Source: Thermoanaerobaculales bacterium (GTDB lineage: Bacteria > Acidobacteriota > Thermoanaerobaculia > Thermoanaerobaculales > Sulfomarinibacteraceae). Taken from it: a DNA stretch of 64,000 bases. A program made the position numbers and the translations under genes. The stretch is from positions 18,939-82,938 of the forward strand of contig JALOLD010000020.1 in assembly GCA_025456145.1 (NCBI GenBank). Reading direction: 5' to 3'. The notes under the pieces were generated by a model that had not been told where the DNA came from, did not search any database, and saw only the letters and a list, made by a program, of their open reading frames with translations. Position 1 is the first letter of the stretch; every line of letters begins with the position of its first letter. Positions 16,344-25,646 of this stretch are shown in pieces.

Positions 16344-19300
16344 ATGTCCGACGCGCGCTCCTGGTGGCTCGCCCTCGCCGCCCTGGCGATCTGCGCGCCG
16401 TGGCCGTGGTGGCAGCCGGGGACCGCGGTCCTGGCCGGGCTGGTCGCCCTGCTGCTCGTCCTCGCCCGCCCGGCCGGGCGTGACCGCTGGCCGTGGGCCG
16501 GCGTGGTGCTGGCCCTCGCCGGGGCGATCGCGCCGGTCGCCGGGCCGCCCGCCCCCTCGCGTCTGGCGGCCGATCTCGACGATCACTGCCGGGGGATGCT
16601 CGCCGCCGCACGGGCGGTGGTCGACGACCGCGAGCTGACCCGGCTGTTCGCCGCGACCGGCGAGGTCCTCGACCCGACCCGCCCCTTCGACCTGCTCGAA
16701 GCCGCTGCAAGGCGGGTCGACGGCCGGACCGTCTACCTCGCCGACGACCGCGGCCGGCTCGTCGCCTGGGGCGGCGCCGAGCGCGCCTTCCCGGTCGCCC
16801 TGCGGCCCCTCGGCCCGCGCGGCTGGGGGGTCGAGTGGTCGGCGGCCCGCGCCGTGCTCCACCTCCGCGAGCCGCTGATCATCGAGGGGCGGATGGTCGG
16901 GTCGGTGACCGTGGCCGACCGCGCCGAGCTCTCCGGCGACACGGCCTGGGGCATGGCGGCGCCGCGCGGGCGCCGGCTGGTCCTCGGCCGGGCGGCGCCG
17001 GGCGCCGTCGAGGTCGTCTCCGAGGTCGCGCCCAACGTCGTCGTGCCGGTCGGATCGGCGGTCCTGGCGTCCGCCGAGCGGCGCGGCCTGCTCGGCCTCG
17101 GCTGGCTGGTGCTGGTCGTCGTCGGTCTGGTCGCCAGACCCCGCGAGGCCTGGGCGGCGGTGGTGGTGGGTGTCGCCGCCGCCCTGCCGGCGGCGGTCGA
17201 GCTCGGTCCCGTCGAGCGGGTCGTGCTGATGCTGGCGGCCGGCGCGGCCCTCGGCCGGCTCGGCGGGACGATGCCGGCGGTCTGGGCCCGGCTCCTGACG
17301 ATCGCCGCGGTGCTCGGCGCGGCGGCCCTCAGGCTCGCCGGGCCGTTCGTCGAGACCGGGCCGTGGCTTCCCGACCACCTGCTGCGGCCGGGCTGGGGCG
17401 GGGTGTGGATGGTGGCCCTCGCCTGGGCGGTCGCCGGCTGGCCGTCGCTCGCCCGGCCGCGGCCGCTCCTCGAGGGGCGGGTCGCCGGCGCCGCGGCCCT
17501 CGCCGTCGTCGCGCTGCTCGTCGAGCTCGCGTGGTACCCGCTGATGGTCCTCGAGGGGGCCTCGGGTACCCCTCGGGGGGTCGTCCTGCCGCGCGGCGAG
17601 ATCGCCCCGGAGGAGGTCTGGCCGGCCGACCCGGCGGGCTGCCGCCTCGACGACGCGGCGCCGGTGCTCGCCGCGCGCTGGGGGCTCGACCGGTGGGCGA
17701 CGCCGTCGCGGCTTTCCCTGGTCGACGCCGCGGGCTACGAGCTGTCGAGCTGGGGCGACCTCGGCGCCGCCGGGGAGCGGCGGCGCCCGGCCCGGAGCTG
17801 GACGGTGGCCGGCGACTTGGGGCTGGGCCTGGCGCTCGAGGTCGCCACCGAGCCGTGGAGCTGGCTCGGCGACTGGGCGAGCGGCGACCCCCTCGAGGGA
17901 GCCTGGCGCCAGCCGGTGTGGTACGCGGCGTTGACTCGCTCCGGCGCCGTCGCCGCGACCCTCCATCCCGAGATCCGCGATCTCGACCCGGCGGTCGCCG
18001 GCGAGGCCTGGCACGCCGGCGCGACGTGGACCCGGGCGAGGGTCGGCGACGACCGGCTCCCCGCGAGGGTTGTCCGCCGGGGCGAGTGGCTGATCGCGGT
18101 CGTCGCCCACCCGGCGGCACCTCCGGTGTGGGCGGTGCGCACCGCGTTCGCCCTGATCTGGGCCTTGATCGGGCTGGCCGTCGCCCGGCCGCCGGGGCTG
18201 CGGCGCGAGGCCCTCGCGACCTTCGGCGGACGGCTGCGGCTGCTCGTGGCGGGCGGGGTGGTGATCCCGCTGGTCGTGCTGACCCTGTTCCTCCAGCTCC
18301 GGCTCGGCCGCGAGGAGGGCCGGCTCGAGGAGGTGGTCGGGCGCGACGCCCTCGAGTCGGCGCGCTACTCGGTCGGGCACCTCGGCGAGGGCGTCGCGGT
18401 GGACGACGGGCTGGCCTCCTGGCTCGCCCGGGGCTGGGGGGGCGAGGTCGTGCTCTTCGACCAGACCGCGGCCCTCGGCGTGTCGCGCCCCGATCTGATG
18501 AGCGTCGGCCGCCTCGCCCAGCTCCCGGCGGTCGAGGCCTACCCGGCCTTCCTGCTCGGTCGCACCGAGGCGGTCGTGTCGCGGCGGCCGGGCCGGATCA
18601 CCGCCGCCGGAGCGGTCCAGGTGGGCGGGACCAGGGTGCTGATGCAGCTCGTCCGGTCGGACCCCCTGCGCACCGGCAACGCGCCGGACGCGGTCGACTG
18701 GCTGCTCAGCGGCGGCTTCCTCGCGGCGCTGCTGGCGCTCATCGCGACCGCCCGGATCGAGGCCCGGCTGAGCGCCTCGCTGCGCGAGCTCGTCGACATC
18801 GCCGGGCGGCTGGTCCGCGGTGCGCCGATCGGCCCGCTCCGGAGGCCCCGGGAGACCGATCTCGCCGAGGTCCTCGACGCGGTCCGCTCGATGAACGAGG
18901 AGGTCCGCCGGCGCGAGCTCAGCCTCCGCCACCAGGAGGAGCTGCTGCGGATCACCCTCTCCAACCTGACGCCGGCGGTGCTGGTCCTCGAGCCCGGCGG
19001 CGCCCGGCGCTTCGCCAACCCGAGCGCCGAGGCGCTGCTCGCCGAGCACGGCGAGGTCGTCCTCGAGCGGGTGCGGGAGCTCGCCCCGGCCGGCGCCGGC
19101 GACCCCGAGCGCACGCTCACGGTCCAGCCCTACCCGGGCCGCGACCTGACCTGGCGGGTCGGCGTGGCCCCGGTGCCGCTGCCCGACGGCCGGGGCGGGC
19201 TGGTGGCGGTGATCGACGATGTCACCGAGCTGGTTCGGCTCGACCGGCTCCAGCAGCTCAACCAGCTCGCCCGGATCGTCGCGCACGAGGTCAAGAACCC

Positions 19301-19913
19301 GCTGACCCCGGTCCGGCTTTGGGTCCAGGAGCTCGACGAGGCGGCGCGCCGCAACGACCCCGGGCTCGACCAGCTGCTCGCCGAGGCCTGCCGCGAGATC
19401 TCGGTCCAGGTGGCGCGGCTCCAGGACACCGCGGCCTCGTTCTCGAACCTCGTCGCCCTCGAGCACTGGCAGCCCGAGCCGGTCGACCTCGTCGAGGTGG
19501 TCGGGGCGGCGGTCGGCGGTCTCGGGGTCCTCGCCCGGCGCGGTATCGAGGTCTCGACCGAGCTGCCGGCCCCCGGCGCGGCGGTCGTGACCGCCGACCG
19601 CCAGTGGCTGACCCGGGCCCTCGCCAACCTGGTCAAGAACAGCATCGACGCGGTCGGCGACGGTCCGGGCACGATCCGGCTCGCGGTCGTCGCCAGCGGG
19701 GGCGTCGTCGTCCTCGAGGTCGAGGACAGCGGCGGCGGGGTCCCCCCCGAGCGGCTGCAGGACCTCTTCGCCCCCCATTTCTCGACCACCGCGTCGGGCA
19801 GCGGTCTCGGGCTCGCCCTGGTCCACCAGGTGGTGACCCGGTGCCAGGGCCGGGTCGCGGCGGGCAACGGCGAACGCGGTCTGCGGATCCGGATCGAGCT
19901 GCCCGCCGCCTGA
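16344..19913 (+). CDS. very large NtrY-like membrane sensor histidine kinase
   Basis: About 1189 residues. The C-terminal kinase core is complete: H-box LARIVAHEVKNPLTPVRLW near residue 975, N-box NLVKNSIDAVG near 1094, G-boxes EDSGGGVPPERL and GSGLGLALVHQ. Ahead of it are a PAS-like segment (ITLSNLTPAVLVLEPGGARRFAN, about 870-960), a HAMP-like linker (about 812-855) and membrane helices near 632-655 and 782-805. The NtrY form of the H-box is clear. Unusually, residues 1-610 add a second block of about ten hydrophobic segments with soluble loops, perhaps an extra sensor. No response regulator is adjacent. ATG 16344 is chosen; GTG 16320 is possible. Confidence 0.88.
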   Translation: MSDARSWWLALAALAICAPWPWWQPGTAVLAGLVALLLVLARPAGRDRWPWAGVVLALAGAIAPVAGPPAPSRLAADLDDHCRGMLAAARAVVDDRELTRLFAATGEVLDPTRPFDLLEAAARRVDGRTVYLADDRGRLVAWGGAERAFPVALRPLGPRGWGVEWSAARAVLHLREPLIIEGRMVGSVTVADRAELSGDTAWGMAAPRGRRLVLGRAAPGAVEVVSEVAPNVVVPVGSAVLASAERRGLLGLGWLVLVVVGLVARPREAWAAVVVGVAAALPAAVELGPVERVVLMLAAGAALGRLGGTMPAVWARLLTIAAVLGAAALRLAGPFVETGPWLPDHLLRPGWGGVWMVALAWAVAGWPSLARPRPLLEGRVAGAAALAVVALLVELAWYPLMVLEGASGTPRGVVLPRGEIAPEEVWPADPAGCRLDDAAPVLAARWGLDRWATPSRLSLVDAAGYELSSWGDLGAAGERRRPARSWTVAGDLGLGLALEVATEPWSWLGDWASGDPLEGAWRQPVWYAALTRSGAVAATLHPEIRDLDPAVAGEAWHAGATWTRARVGDDRLPARVVRRGEWLIAVVAHPAAPPVWAVRTAFALIWALIGLAVARPPGLRREALATFGGRLRLLVAGGVVIPLVVLTLFLQLRLGREEGRLEEVVGRDALESARYSVGHLGEGVAVDDGLASWLARGWGGEVVLFDQTAALGVSRPDLMSVGRLAQLPAVEAYPAFLLGRTEAVVSRRPGRITAAGAVQVGGTRVLMQLVRSDPLRTGNAPDAVDWLLSGGFLAALLALIATARIEARLSASLRELVDIAGRLVRGAPIGPLRRPRETDLAEVLDAVRSMNEEVRRRELSLRHQEELLRITLSNLTPAVLVLEPGGARRFANPSAEALLAEHGEVVLERVRELAPAGAGDPERTLTVQPYPGRDLTWRVGVAPVPLPDGRGGLVAVIDDVTELVRLDRLQQLNQLARIVAHEVKNPLTPVRLWVQELDEAARRNDPGLDQLLAEACREISVQVARLQDTAASFSNLVALEHWQPEPVDLVEVVGAAVGGLGVLARRGIEVSTELPAPGAAVVTADRQWLTRALANLVKNSIDAVGDGPGTIRLAVVASGGVVVLEVEDSGGGVPPERLQDLFAPHFSTTASGSGLGLALVHQVVTRCQGRVAAGNGERGLRIRIELPAA

Positions 19914-19963
19914 CGCGTACCCCGGCCGATCCGCCGGCCGGGGGTTCTTGGTAGGATGTCACC

Positions 19964-21343
19964 ATGACGCCCAGCGCCCGGCTCGGGATCGCGCTCGTCG
20001 GCCTCGCTGCGCTGCTTTGCTCCTGCGGCGGCAACGGGCTCGAAGGGCAGGGCCGTGAGGTCGCCCCGACCCCGCGCAAGCTGACGGTCTGGCTCGACGC
20101 CGACGGGGTCGACGCCGAGACCGCCGCCCGCCTCGCCGACGCCGGGGTCGACCGGCTCGCGGTGCGGCGCGGCGCGATCCTGCTCGGCGACGCGGCGCCG
20201 GTCGTCCGACTGCTGCCGTCGCCGCCGGTCGAGGGCACGCTTCCGGTCGGGGTCGTCCTCGAGGTCCGCGGTCTCGCCACGGGCGGCGGCGGCGACGCCG
20301 CGGCCGCCGTGTGGTCGGCCCTCGAGGCCGACTTCGGCGAGGCCCTTCCGGCCGAGCTCATCCTCGACCTCCCCGAGCTCGGCCCGGCGGCGACCGGCTT
20401 CGTCACCCGGCTCGGCCACAGCTCCGGGCTCGCCGTCATCCCGGTCCTCACCGTGGCGCAGCTCGACAGCGAGGCCGGGCGCGAGCTGGCGGACGCCTGC
20501 CACCGTTGCATCGTCCCGGTCTCCGGCGTCCAGCCGGAGGACCTGCGCGGCCTCGAGGAGCTCGGCACCCAGCGGCTCGACGTCCGGCTCGCCTCGGCGC
20601 GCGAGCTCGGCGTCAAGGTCCGGGTCGCGGCGGCGCTCCGTCCGCGGACCGACCCCGAGGTCGGCGGCTGGGCGGCCGATGTCGACGGGTTGACCGTTCC
20701 CGAGAACGCCGATCTCAAACGGGCGTCGGTCCTCGACCGGAGCTTCGTCGTCCACCGCCCCCTGAGCTGGGCGGGCAGGTCCTTCCGGCCCGGCGAGACG
20801 ATTGCCGTCGCCTGGGTCGATGTCGCCCGGCTCGGGCTCTTCTTCGCCGAGAGCCACCGGACGGTGCTGCCCGAGATCGCGGGCTGGGATCTCGTGACGC
20901 TGCCGCCGGCCGGCGCCAACCTCGGCCTCGACCGCGAGGAGCTCCTGTCGTACCTGCTGGGCGATGGTCCCGGGCCCGAGGTGGCGGTGAGCCTGGTCCG
21001 CGACGGCCGGCTGCTGACGGTCCGCATGACCAACCCCGGCATCTTCCGCAGCGCCGTCACCTCGATCGGCAACTGGCTCCAGGTCGAGCTCGACGACGGC
21101 TCGCTCGTCCCGACCTCGGCGGGCGACTTCGACGGCGTCTCGCTGGGCACGGTGCGCGGCGGCGAGTGGCGGCCCAACCCGCCCGGCGCCCCCGACGCGG
21201 CGCGTTGGGTCGAGACCTATATCGCCCCGGGCGAGAGCCTGGCCACCGGGTCGATCCGCCTGCCCTCGAACCGCAGCCGGGTCCGGGTCCGCTACCAGGT
21301 CCAGCTGTCGGACGGCAGCGCCGTCCGGGGTGTCGTCGACTGA
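19964..21343 (+). CDS. lipoprotein of unknown function
   Basis: 459 residues. The signal peptide ends in a lipobox (ALLCSCGG), so it should be anchored as a lipoprotein. The body has alternating beta/alpha character (LTVWLDADGVDAETAARLADAGVDRLAVRR, then ELILDLPELGPAATGFVTRLG), suggesting a TIM-barrel-like fold. A C-terminal part of about 130 residues looks like a beta-rich domain. It weakly recalls DUF3142-type lipoproteins, but this is only an impression. It lies 50 bp after the histidine kinase on the same strand and may be co-transcribed. A likely membrane-surface role can be inferred, nothing more. Confidence 0.75.
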   Translation: MTPSARLGIALVGLAALLCSCGGNGLEGQGREVAPTPRKLTVWLDADGVDAETAARLADAGVDRLAVRRGAILLGDAAPVVRLLPSPPVEGTLPVGVVLEVRGLATGGGGDAAAAVWSALEADFGEALPAELILDLPELGPAATGFVTRLGHSSGLAVIPVLTVAQLDSEAGRELADACHRCIVPVSGVQPEDLRGLEELGTQRLDVRLASARELGVKVRVAAALRPRTDPEVGGWAADVDGLTVPENADLKRASVLDRSFVVHRPLSWAGRSFRPGETIAVAWVDVARLGLFFAESHRTVLPEIAGWDLVTLPPAGANLGLDREELLSYLLGDGPGPEVAVSLVRDGRLLTVRMTNPGIFRSAVTSIGNWLQVELDDGSLVPTSAGDFDGVSLGTVRGGEWRPNPPGAPDAARWVETYIAPGESLATGSIRLPSNRSRVRVRYQVQLSDGSAVRGVVD

Positions 21344-21379
21344 GGCCATTCCGCCGCCGAAACATCGCAACGTCACGAT

Positions 21380-21475
21380 CGTCGCAACCACGAAGGCACG
21401 AAGACACGAAGACGTCGCACACGAAAGCACCGCGGTTTCACCACAGAGGCACAGAGGCACAGAGACACAGAGCCA
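21380..21475 (+). repeat. dispersed repeat unit, forward copy
   Basis: Begins GTCGCAACCACGAAGGCACG and continues through GACACGAAGACGTCGCACACG into a CACAGAGGCACAGAGG stretch. Its 5' half is nearly identical to the exbD-proximal copies. It is the left arm of an inverted pair with 21841-21960. Confidence 0.88.
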
Positions 21476-21840
21476 TCGCAGCCCGATGTCGGTGCCGATC
21501 GGCCGGGTGTCTGCGATCCGGTGGATCGCCGACGAGCGCTTCGGCGATCGTCGGTCGAGACGCGGCGTCTCGCCCGCCGATCCCCTGAAGCGCAGGCCGT
21601 GCCTGCGGCACGTCCATCCGGCCTCGGGCCCGGAAAGGGCTGCCGACAGCACCGATCCGCCCGTTCTTCAAGAACAAGAGAACGAATTCGTTGCGGCCTC
21701 GGCAGGACGCAGGCGGAGCCGCTGTGCTCCGAGCACAGCGGGCTGAAGGGCTGGGCTGGCGGTGCGAACGCTCGGGTTCACGCCGCCAGCCCGGCCCGTC
21801 GGCGGCGGCGGTCGAAGACCGGCGCCGACTCCGCCGTCTG

Positions 21841-21960
21841 AGGATGCCTCTGTGCTTTCTGAGCCCCGTCGGTGCCTTTGTGGTTCAACCGCGATGGCTT
21901 CGTGTGCGATGTCTTGGTGCCTTGGTGTCTTCGTGGTTGCGGCGTTGCGATGGTGCGATG
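21841..21960 (-). repeat. dispersed repeat unit, reverse copy
   Basis: On the minus strand it reads CGCAACCACGAAGACACCAAG and later GGTTGAACCACAAAGGCACC, parallel to the forward copy at 21380-21475 along most of its length. The two copies face each other about 370 bp apart. Confidence 0.85.
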
Positions 21961-21975
21961 CCGCGGCGCGGCGGT

Positions 21976-22563
21976 TCAGTCGGTCTTCTCGAGCGCGAAG
22001 GGGAAGATCGTCCGGCCCTGGTCGCGGTACTTGTGCTCGAAGCCGGTCAGGGGCAGCCCGGCGAAGGCGACCGCCGGCTCGAGGGGGGTGAATCCCGGCG
22101 CGTCCGCCAGGATCCCGGCGATGACCCCGGCGTAGGCCTCGTGGTCGGTCTTGACGAGCAGCCGCCCGCCCGCCGCGAGGGCCCGGTGGAGCGCGGCGAC
22201 GGCCTCGGGGGTGATCAGCCGCCGCTTGTGATGGCGCTTCTTCGGCCAGGGGTCGGGGAAGAGGATGAACACCGTCTCGACCGAGGACGGCGCGAGCAGC
22301 CGATAGAGCAGGTCCTCGGCGGAGGTGCGCAGCAGCCTGACGTTGGCGAGACCGCGGCGCGCCGCGCGCTCGCAGCACAGCCGGTGGTAGGCGAGGGCGC
22401 GCTCGACCGCGAGGATGCTCCGGTCCGGCGCGGCCGCCGCCCGCTCGAGCAGGAAGCGGCCCTTGCCGGCGCCGATCTCGAGGTCGACCGGCGCCGTCCG
22501 GCCGAAGATCTCGGGCCAGTCGAGCGGGATGGCGACCCGGTTGAGGTCGAGCTCGACCGTCAC
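21976..22563 (-). CDS. trmB: tRNA (guanine-N7-)-methyltransferase
   Basis: 195 residues. Methylates G46 in the tRNA variable loop using SAM. Motif I is DLEIGAGKGRFLLE near residue 27. The family signature FPDPWPKKRHHKRRL is near 103. The C-terminus has TGFEHKYRDQGRTIFPFAL, the usual TrmB ending. The GTG start at 22563 overlaps the stop of the dCMP deaminase gene as GTGA, so translation is probably coupled. It is last in the ndk-deaminase-trmB set. Confidence 0.94.
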   Translation of the reverse strand: MTVELDLNRVAIPLDWPEIFGRTAPVDLEIGAGKGRFLLERAAAAPDRSILAVERALAYHRLCCERAARRGLANVRLLRTSAEDLLYRLLAPSSVETVFILFPDPWPKKRHHKRRLITPEAVAALHRALAAGGRLLVKTDHEAYAGVIAGILADAPGFTPLEPAVAFAGLPLTGFEHKYRDQGRTIFPFALEKTD

Positions 22564-23021
22564 GCGCCGGGCGGCTCCTCGAGCCCGAGGTGGACCAACC
22601 GGATCCCGAGCTCCTCGGCGAAGCGCAGCACCTTCTCGTCGCGGTAGAACTCGCCGAAGTAGATCGTCCGGATCCCGGCGTTGACGATCAGCTTGAAGCA
22701 GTTGAAGCAGGGCGAGGCGGTGACGTAGATTTCGGCGCCGTCGAGGCGGACGCCGTTGAACGCCGCCTGGACCAGGGCGTTGGCCTCGGCGTGGACGGTG
22801 CGCACGCAGTGGTCGTTCTCCATCAGGCACCCGACCTCGGTGCAGTGCGGCGCGCCGCGGATCGAGCCGTTGTAGCCGGTCGACAGCACCGTCCTGTCGC
22901 GGACGATGACCGCCCCGACCGACTTGCGCGGGCAGGTCGAACGGGTCGCCGCCTGGATCGCCAGGTTCATGAAGTAGCGCTCCCAGGAGACGCGCCGCGC
23001 GACCGGCCGGTCGCCGCTCAC
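22560..23021 (-). CDS. deoxycytidylate (dCMP) deaminase
   Basis: 153 residues. Zinc-dependent deamination of dCMP to dUMP for dTTP synthesis. The zinc site is His77-Ala-Glu79 (TVHAEANAL) with Cys105 and Cys108 (SPCFNC). An extra cysteine/histidine cluster (GAPHC...GCLMENDHC) is characteristic of ComEB-like dCMP deaminases. The GTG start at 23021 overlaps the ndk stop as GTGA, and its own stop overlaps trmB the same way. Together with ndk this is a nucleotide-metabolism pair. Confidence 0.93.
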   Translation of the reverse strand: MSGDRPVARRVSWERYFMNLAIQAATRSTCPRKSVGAVIVRDRTVLSTGYNGSIRGAPHCTEVGCLMENDHCVRTVHAEANALVQAAFNGVRLDGAEIYVTASPCFNCFKLIVNAGIRTIYFGEFYRDEKVLRFAEELGIRLVHLGLEEPPGA

Positions 23022-23434
23022 ACCAGCTCGCCGGACGAGAAGAAGAAGGCGATCTCGATCGTCGCGTTCTCGTTCGAGTCCGACCCGTGGATCGCGTTGC
23101 GCTCGATCGACTCGCCATAGAGGGCGCGGATCGTGCCGGGCTCGGCCTGGGCGGGGTTGGTGGCGCCCATGACGGCCCGCAGGTGGGGCACGGCGTTGTC
23201 GCGCTCGAGCGCCATCACCCACACCGGCCCCGAGGTCATGTAGGCGACGAGGTCGTTGTAGAACGGGCGCTCGGCGTGGACGGCGTAGAAGCCGCGCGCC
23301 TGGGCCTGGCTCAGCCGGGTCATCCGGCCGGCGAGGATCCGGAAGCCCTCGGCCTCGATCCGGGCGATGATCTTCCCGGCGTTGCCGTTGGCCACCGAGT
23401 CGGGCTTGACGATGGTGAAGGTGCGGTTGCTCAT
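23018..23434 (-). CDS. ndk: nucleoside diphosphate kinase
   Basis: 138 residues, the usual length. Phosphorylates NDPs through phospho-His115 in [10 protein letters not shown]. The N-terminus [20 protein letters not shown] is canonical. ATG 23434 is preceded by GGAGG on the minus strand. It is the first gene of a three-gene set joined by four-base stop/start overlaps. Confidence 0.97.
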   Translation of the reverse strand: MSNRTFTIVKPDSVANGNAGKIIARIEAEGFRILAGRMTRLSQAQARGFYAVHAERPFYNDLVAYMTSGPVWVMALERDNAVPHLRAVMGATNPAQAEPGTIRALYGESIERNAIHGSDSNENATIEIAFFFSSGELV

Positions 23435-23646
23435 CCAGGCCTCCGTGGTCCGCTCGGGACCGGTGGGGATGATACACGAGACCGGGCAGCCAGCGCGGAG
23501 GCCGGGCGGATGGCGTTGGTGTCTCGAGGGGACATCGGATACAGTTGACATCGGCGGCGGCATGGGACGGCGTTCCTGGATGCCATCCCGCGCGGCATCT
23601 ACCGACTGCGACGGCGTTCGTCGTCGCCCGTCGAGAGGAGAGAGAC

Positions 23647-24927
23647 GTGTCGATGAAGTGGGTACAGCTCGTCGTCATGACCACGGCAGTAGGGGCGGCA
23701 TGGGTCGCGGCCGCGACGACAGCCGAAAAGGTCGAGGGCACTTCGCCGGCGATCGAGATCGTCGGTGAGGACATCTTCGAGACCTACGCTTCGCCGAACC
23801 CCTACCCGGGTGTGACGGTGGACGACGGGGCGCAGCTCATCTGGTCCGATGTCATCCACTGGCCGGGAGCGAGCTACATCTGCCCCCACTTCGGCCGGAT
23901 GGACCTCGGACCCGGCGACGCCGTGGTCGTCCGCTCGCCCGACGGCGCCAGGTCATGGCGCTACGAAAACGCCGGCGTCGACGGTCTCGGCCTCGATCCC
24001 GAGGGATTCTGGGGAATCCATATCTCCGGGGACACCGCGGTGATCGAGCTGTGGAGTGCCGGCCCCGCCGGCGGGTTCGGCTACGTCGTCGATCGTTATG
24101 CGCGTGGTTTCACCCGCGACGAGATGATGGGCGGCAGCTCGCCCGAGGCGATCATCGGAGTCGACGACTCGGTCTGGGCCCCGTGCTACGAGACCTCCGA
24201 CCCGGTCGTGTACGACCAGTCGAGGGCGGTCGCCCGCCTGCTCATCAACGGCTCCGGGCTGTGCACCGGCTGGCTGGTCGGCGCCGAAGGCCACATGCTC
24301 ACCAACGAGCACTGCATCACCGCCCAGTCGCAGGCGTCGAACACCAACTACGAGTTCATGGCCGAGGGCGCGGACTGCGCGACCAACTGCTGGCAGCTGC
24401 AGTGCCCCGGGACGATCGTCACGACGTCGGGGACCCTGATCGCCGACTCGTCCGACTACGACTACGCCCTCGTCCAGCTGTCGGTCAACCCGGCGCCGAC
24501 CTACGGCTTCTTCACCCTCCGGGCGACCGGCGGCGTGATCGGCGAGCGGCTGTACATCCCCCAGCACCCGCAGGGCTGGGGCAAGCGGATCGCCCTGTAC
24601 AGCACCGACCCGTCCGACCCGGGCCACCCGGTCGTCGTGTCGAAGAGCTACGGCGGGTGCAGCGGGCGACCCGGCCCCGACATGGGCTACCGCGCCGACA
24701 CCCAGGGCGGTTCCTCCGGGTCTCCGGTCGTCGCCCACGGCGACAACCAGATCATCGCGCTCCACCACTGCGGCAGCACGTCGATGAACACCGCGGTGCT
24801 CATCGAGCAGGTCATCGCGGGTCTCGGATCGAATCTGCCGCCGAGCGCCTTTGGCGTTCCCGGCCTGATCTTCGACGACGACTTCGAGACGGGTGGCACC
24901 GGCGCGTGGAGCCAGACCTCGCCGTAA
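23647..24927 (+). CDS. exported trypsin-like serine protease with DGFESG-type tail
   Basis: 426 residues from GTG 23647 (GGAG at 23637-23640); ATG 23653 is the alternative. A signal peptide ([23 protein letters not shown]) is followed by a beta-rich region of about 150 residues. The chymotrypsin-fold domain then shows the triad: His in MLTNEHCI near residue 218, Asp in DYDYALVQL near 270 and Ser in GGSSGSPVV near 356. Several Cys pairs suggest disulfides, as in secreted trypsins. It ends [20 protein letters not shown], the tail shared with five other exported proteins here. The 213-bp gap upstream, facing ndk, holds its promoter. Confidence 0.9.
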   Translation: MSMKWVQLVVMTTAVGAAWVAAATTAEKVEGTSPAIEIVGEDIFETYASPNPYPGVTVDDGAQLIWSDVIHWPGASYICPHFGRMDLGPGDAVVVRSPDGARSWRYENAGVDGLGLDPEGFWGIHISGDTAVIELWSAGPAGGFGYVVDRYARGFTRDEMMGGSSPEAIIGVDDSVWAPCYETSDPVVYDQSRAVARLLINGSGLCTGWLVGAEGHMLTNEHCITAQSQASNTNYEFMAEGADCATNCWQLQCPGTIVTTSGTLIADSSDYDYALVQLSVNPAPTYGFFTLRATGGVIGERLYIPQHPQGWGKRIALYSTDPSDPGHPVVVSKSYGGCSGRPGPDMGYRADTQGGSSGSPVVAHGDNQIIALHHCGSTSMNTAVLIEQVIAGLGSNLPPSAFGVPGLIFDDDFETGGTGAWSQTSP

Positions 24928-24952
24928 ACTCCGAGAACAGGAGACTTGACGC

Positions 24953-24982
24953 AACGGGAGGGTCGGCGGCGACCCTCCCGTT
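24953..24982 (+). terminator. hairpin behind the serine protease gene
   Basis: Arms 24953-24965 and 24970-24982 form a perfect 13-bp stem around GCGG, 25 bp after the stop. The closing T residues lie inside the stem and no T-run follows, so termination is plausible but not certain. Confidence 0.6.
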
Positions 24983-25125
24983 CGTCGTCGGGGGAGGCGC
25001 GCCGTGGCCCGTCATGAGACGGCGTGTCCCAGGATCGGACAGGTGATGCTCGTCACGATTGCCCATCCGGGTGTCGGGAAGCTGGCACGGGGCTTGCTCA
25101 TCGGGTGGACATGGAGGCACAGCTC

Positions 25126-25530
25126 ATGGAACGCCGCCGCCACTTCAGACACACCCCGACGCGTGACATCACGGGAAAGGTCAAGTCGACGATGGACTTC
25201 AGGGTGATCGACATCTCCGAGGGCGGCATGCAGGTCGAGACCCGGCTCGGGCTGCCTCCGGCGACGGTCTGCGAGCTCAAGCTCGGCGGTCCGGGCGCCG
25301 GAACCACCCTGCGTGCGGAGATCAAGCGCTGCCGCGCCCAGCTGACCAAGACCGACGGCGGCTGCAAGGTGGCCTACCGGTCGGGGCTCGAGTTCGTCGA
25401 GCTCGACGACCACCGGCTCGAGACGATCCGCCGTCTGATGGCCGAAAGCTGCGAGGGCGCCGCCGAGGGCGACGCTCCGGTCGCGGTCACCCAGGGCAGG
25501 GTGGTGTCGGGAGCTTTGTACACGGTGTGA
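25126..25530 (+). CDS. PilZ-domain protein (c-di-GMP receptor candidate)
   Basis: 134 residues from ATG 25126, which has GGAGG at 25113-25117. The PilZ signature is present: Arg-rich ERRRHFRHTPTRD at the N-terminus (RxxxR) and DISEGGMQVET ((D/N)xSxxG), then the beta-barrel strands. Such proteins bind cyclic di-GMP and tune motility, adhesion or export machinery. No effector domain is fused and no partner gene is adjacent, so the target is unknown. A strong intrinsic terminator follows. Confidence 0.9.
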   Translation: MERRRHFRHTPTRDITGKVKSTMDFRVIDISEGGMQVETRLGLPPATVCELKLGGPGAGTTLRAEIKRCRAQLTKTDGGCKVAYRSGLEFVELDDHRLETIRRLMAESCEGAAEGDAPVAVTQGRVVSGALYTV

Positions 25531-25575
25531 CGTCGGTACCGCGTCTCGCCCTCCGAGCGGATCGGCGTCCAATGT

Positions 25576-25607
25576 CCGCGGGGCCTTCGGGCCCCGCGGG
25601 TTTTTTT
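25576..25607 (+). terminator. intrinsic terminator of the PilZ gene
   Basis: Perfect 10-bp GC stem (25576-25585 with 25590-25599) closed by a TTCG tetraloop and followed by seven T (25601-25607). Textbook Rho-independent terminator on the plus strand. Confidence 0.95.
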
Positions 25608-25646
25608 GACCGAGCGCGGCGCGCTGCCCAGGGGATGGGCAGGCGG

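Larger units (their letters stand above)
21344..21975. other. 632-bp gap without a convincing gene, rich in repeats and hairpins
   Basis: Between the lipoprotein stop and the trmB stop there are only frames of low-complexity composition. The gap carries dispersed repeat units in opposite orientation at its two ends. It also holds a perfect 9-bp hairpin (21721-21729 with 21731-21739) and a 10-bp inverted repeat (21753-21762 with 21783-21792). No tRNA or known ncRNA was recognised. Confidence 0.7.

Noticed and set aside
21330..21746. Possible small gene in the 21.3-22 kb gap
   Set aside because: Product is mostly translated repeat and hairpin sequence with no signal of selection visible.
23545..23646. 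Upstream start for the trypsin-like protease
   Set aside because: It would put 34 residues ahead of the signal peptide; GTG 23647 has a proper ribosome site.
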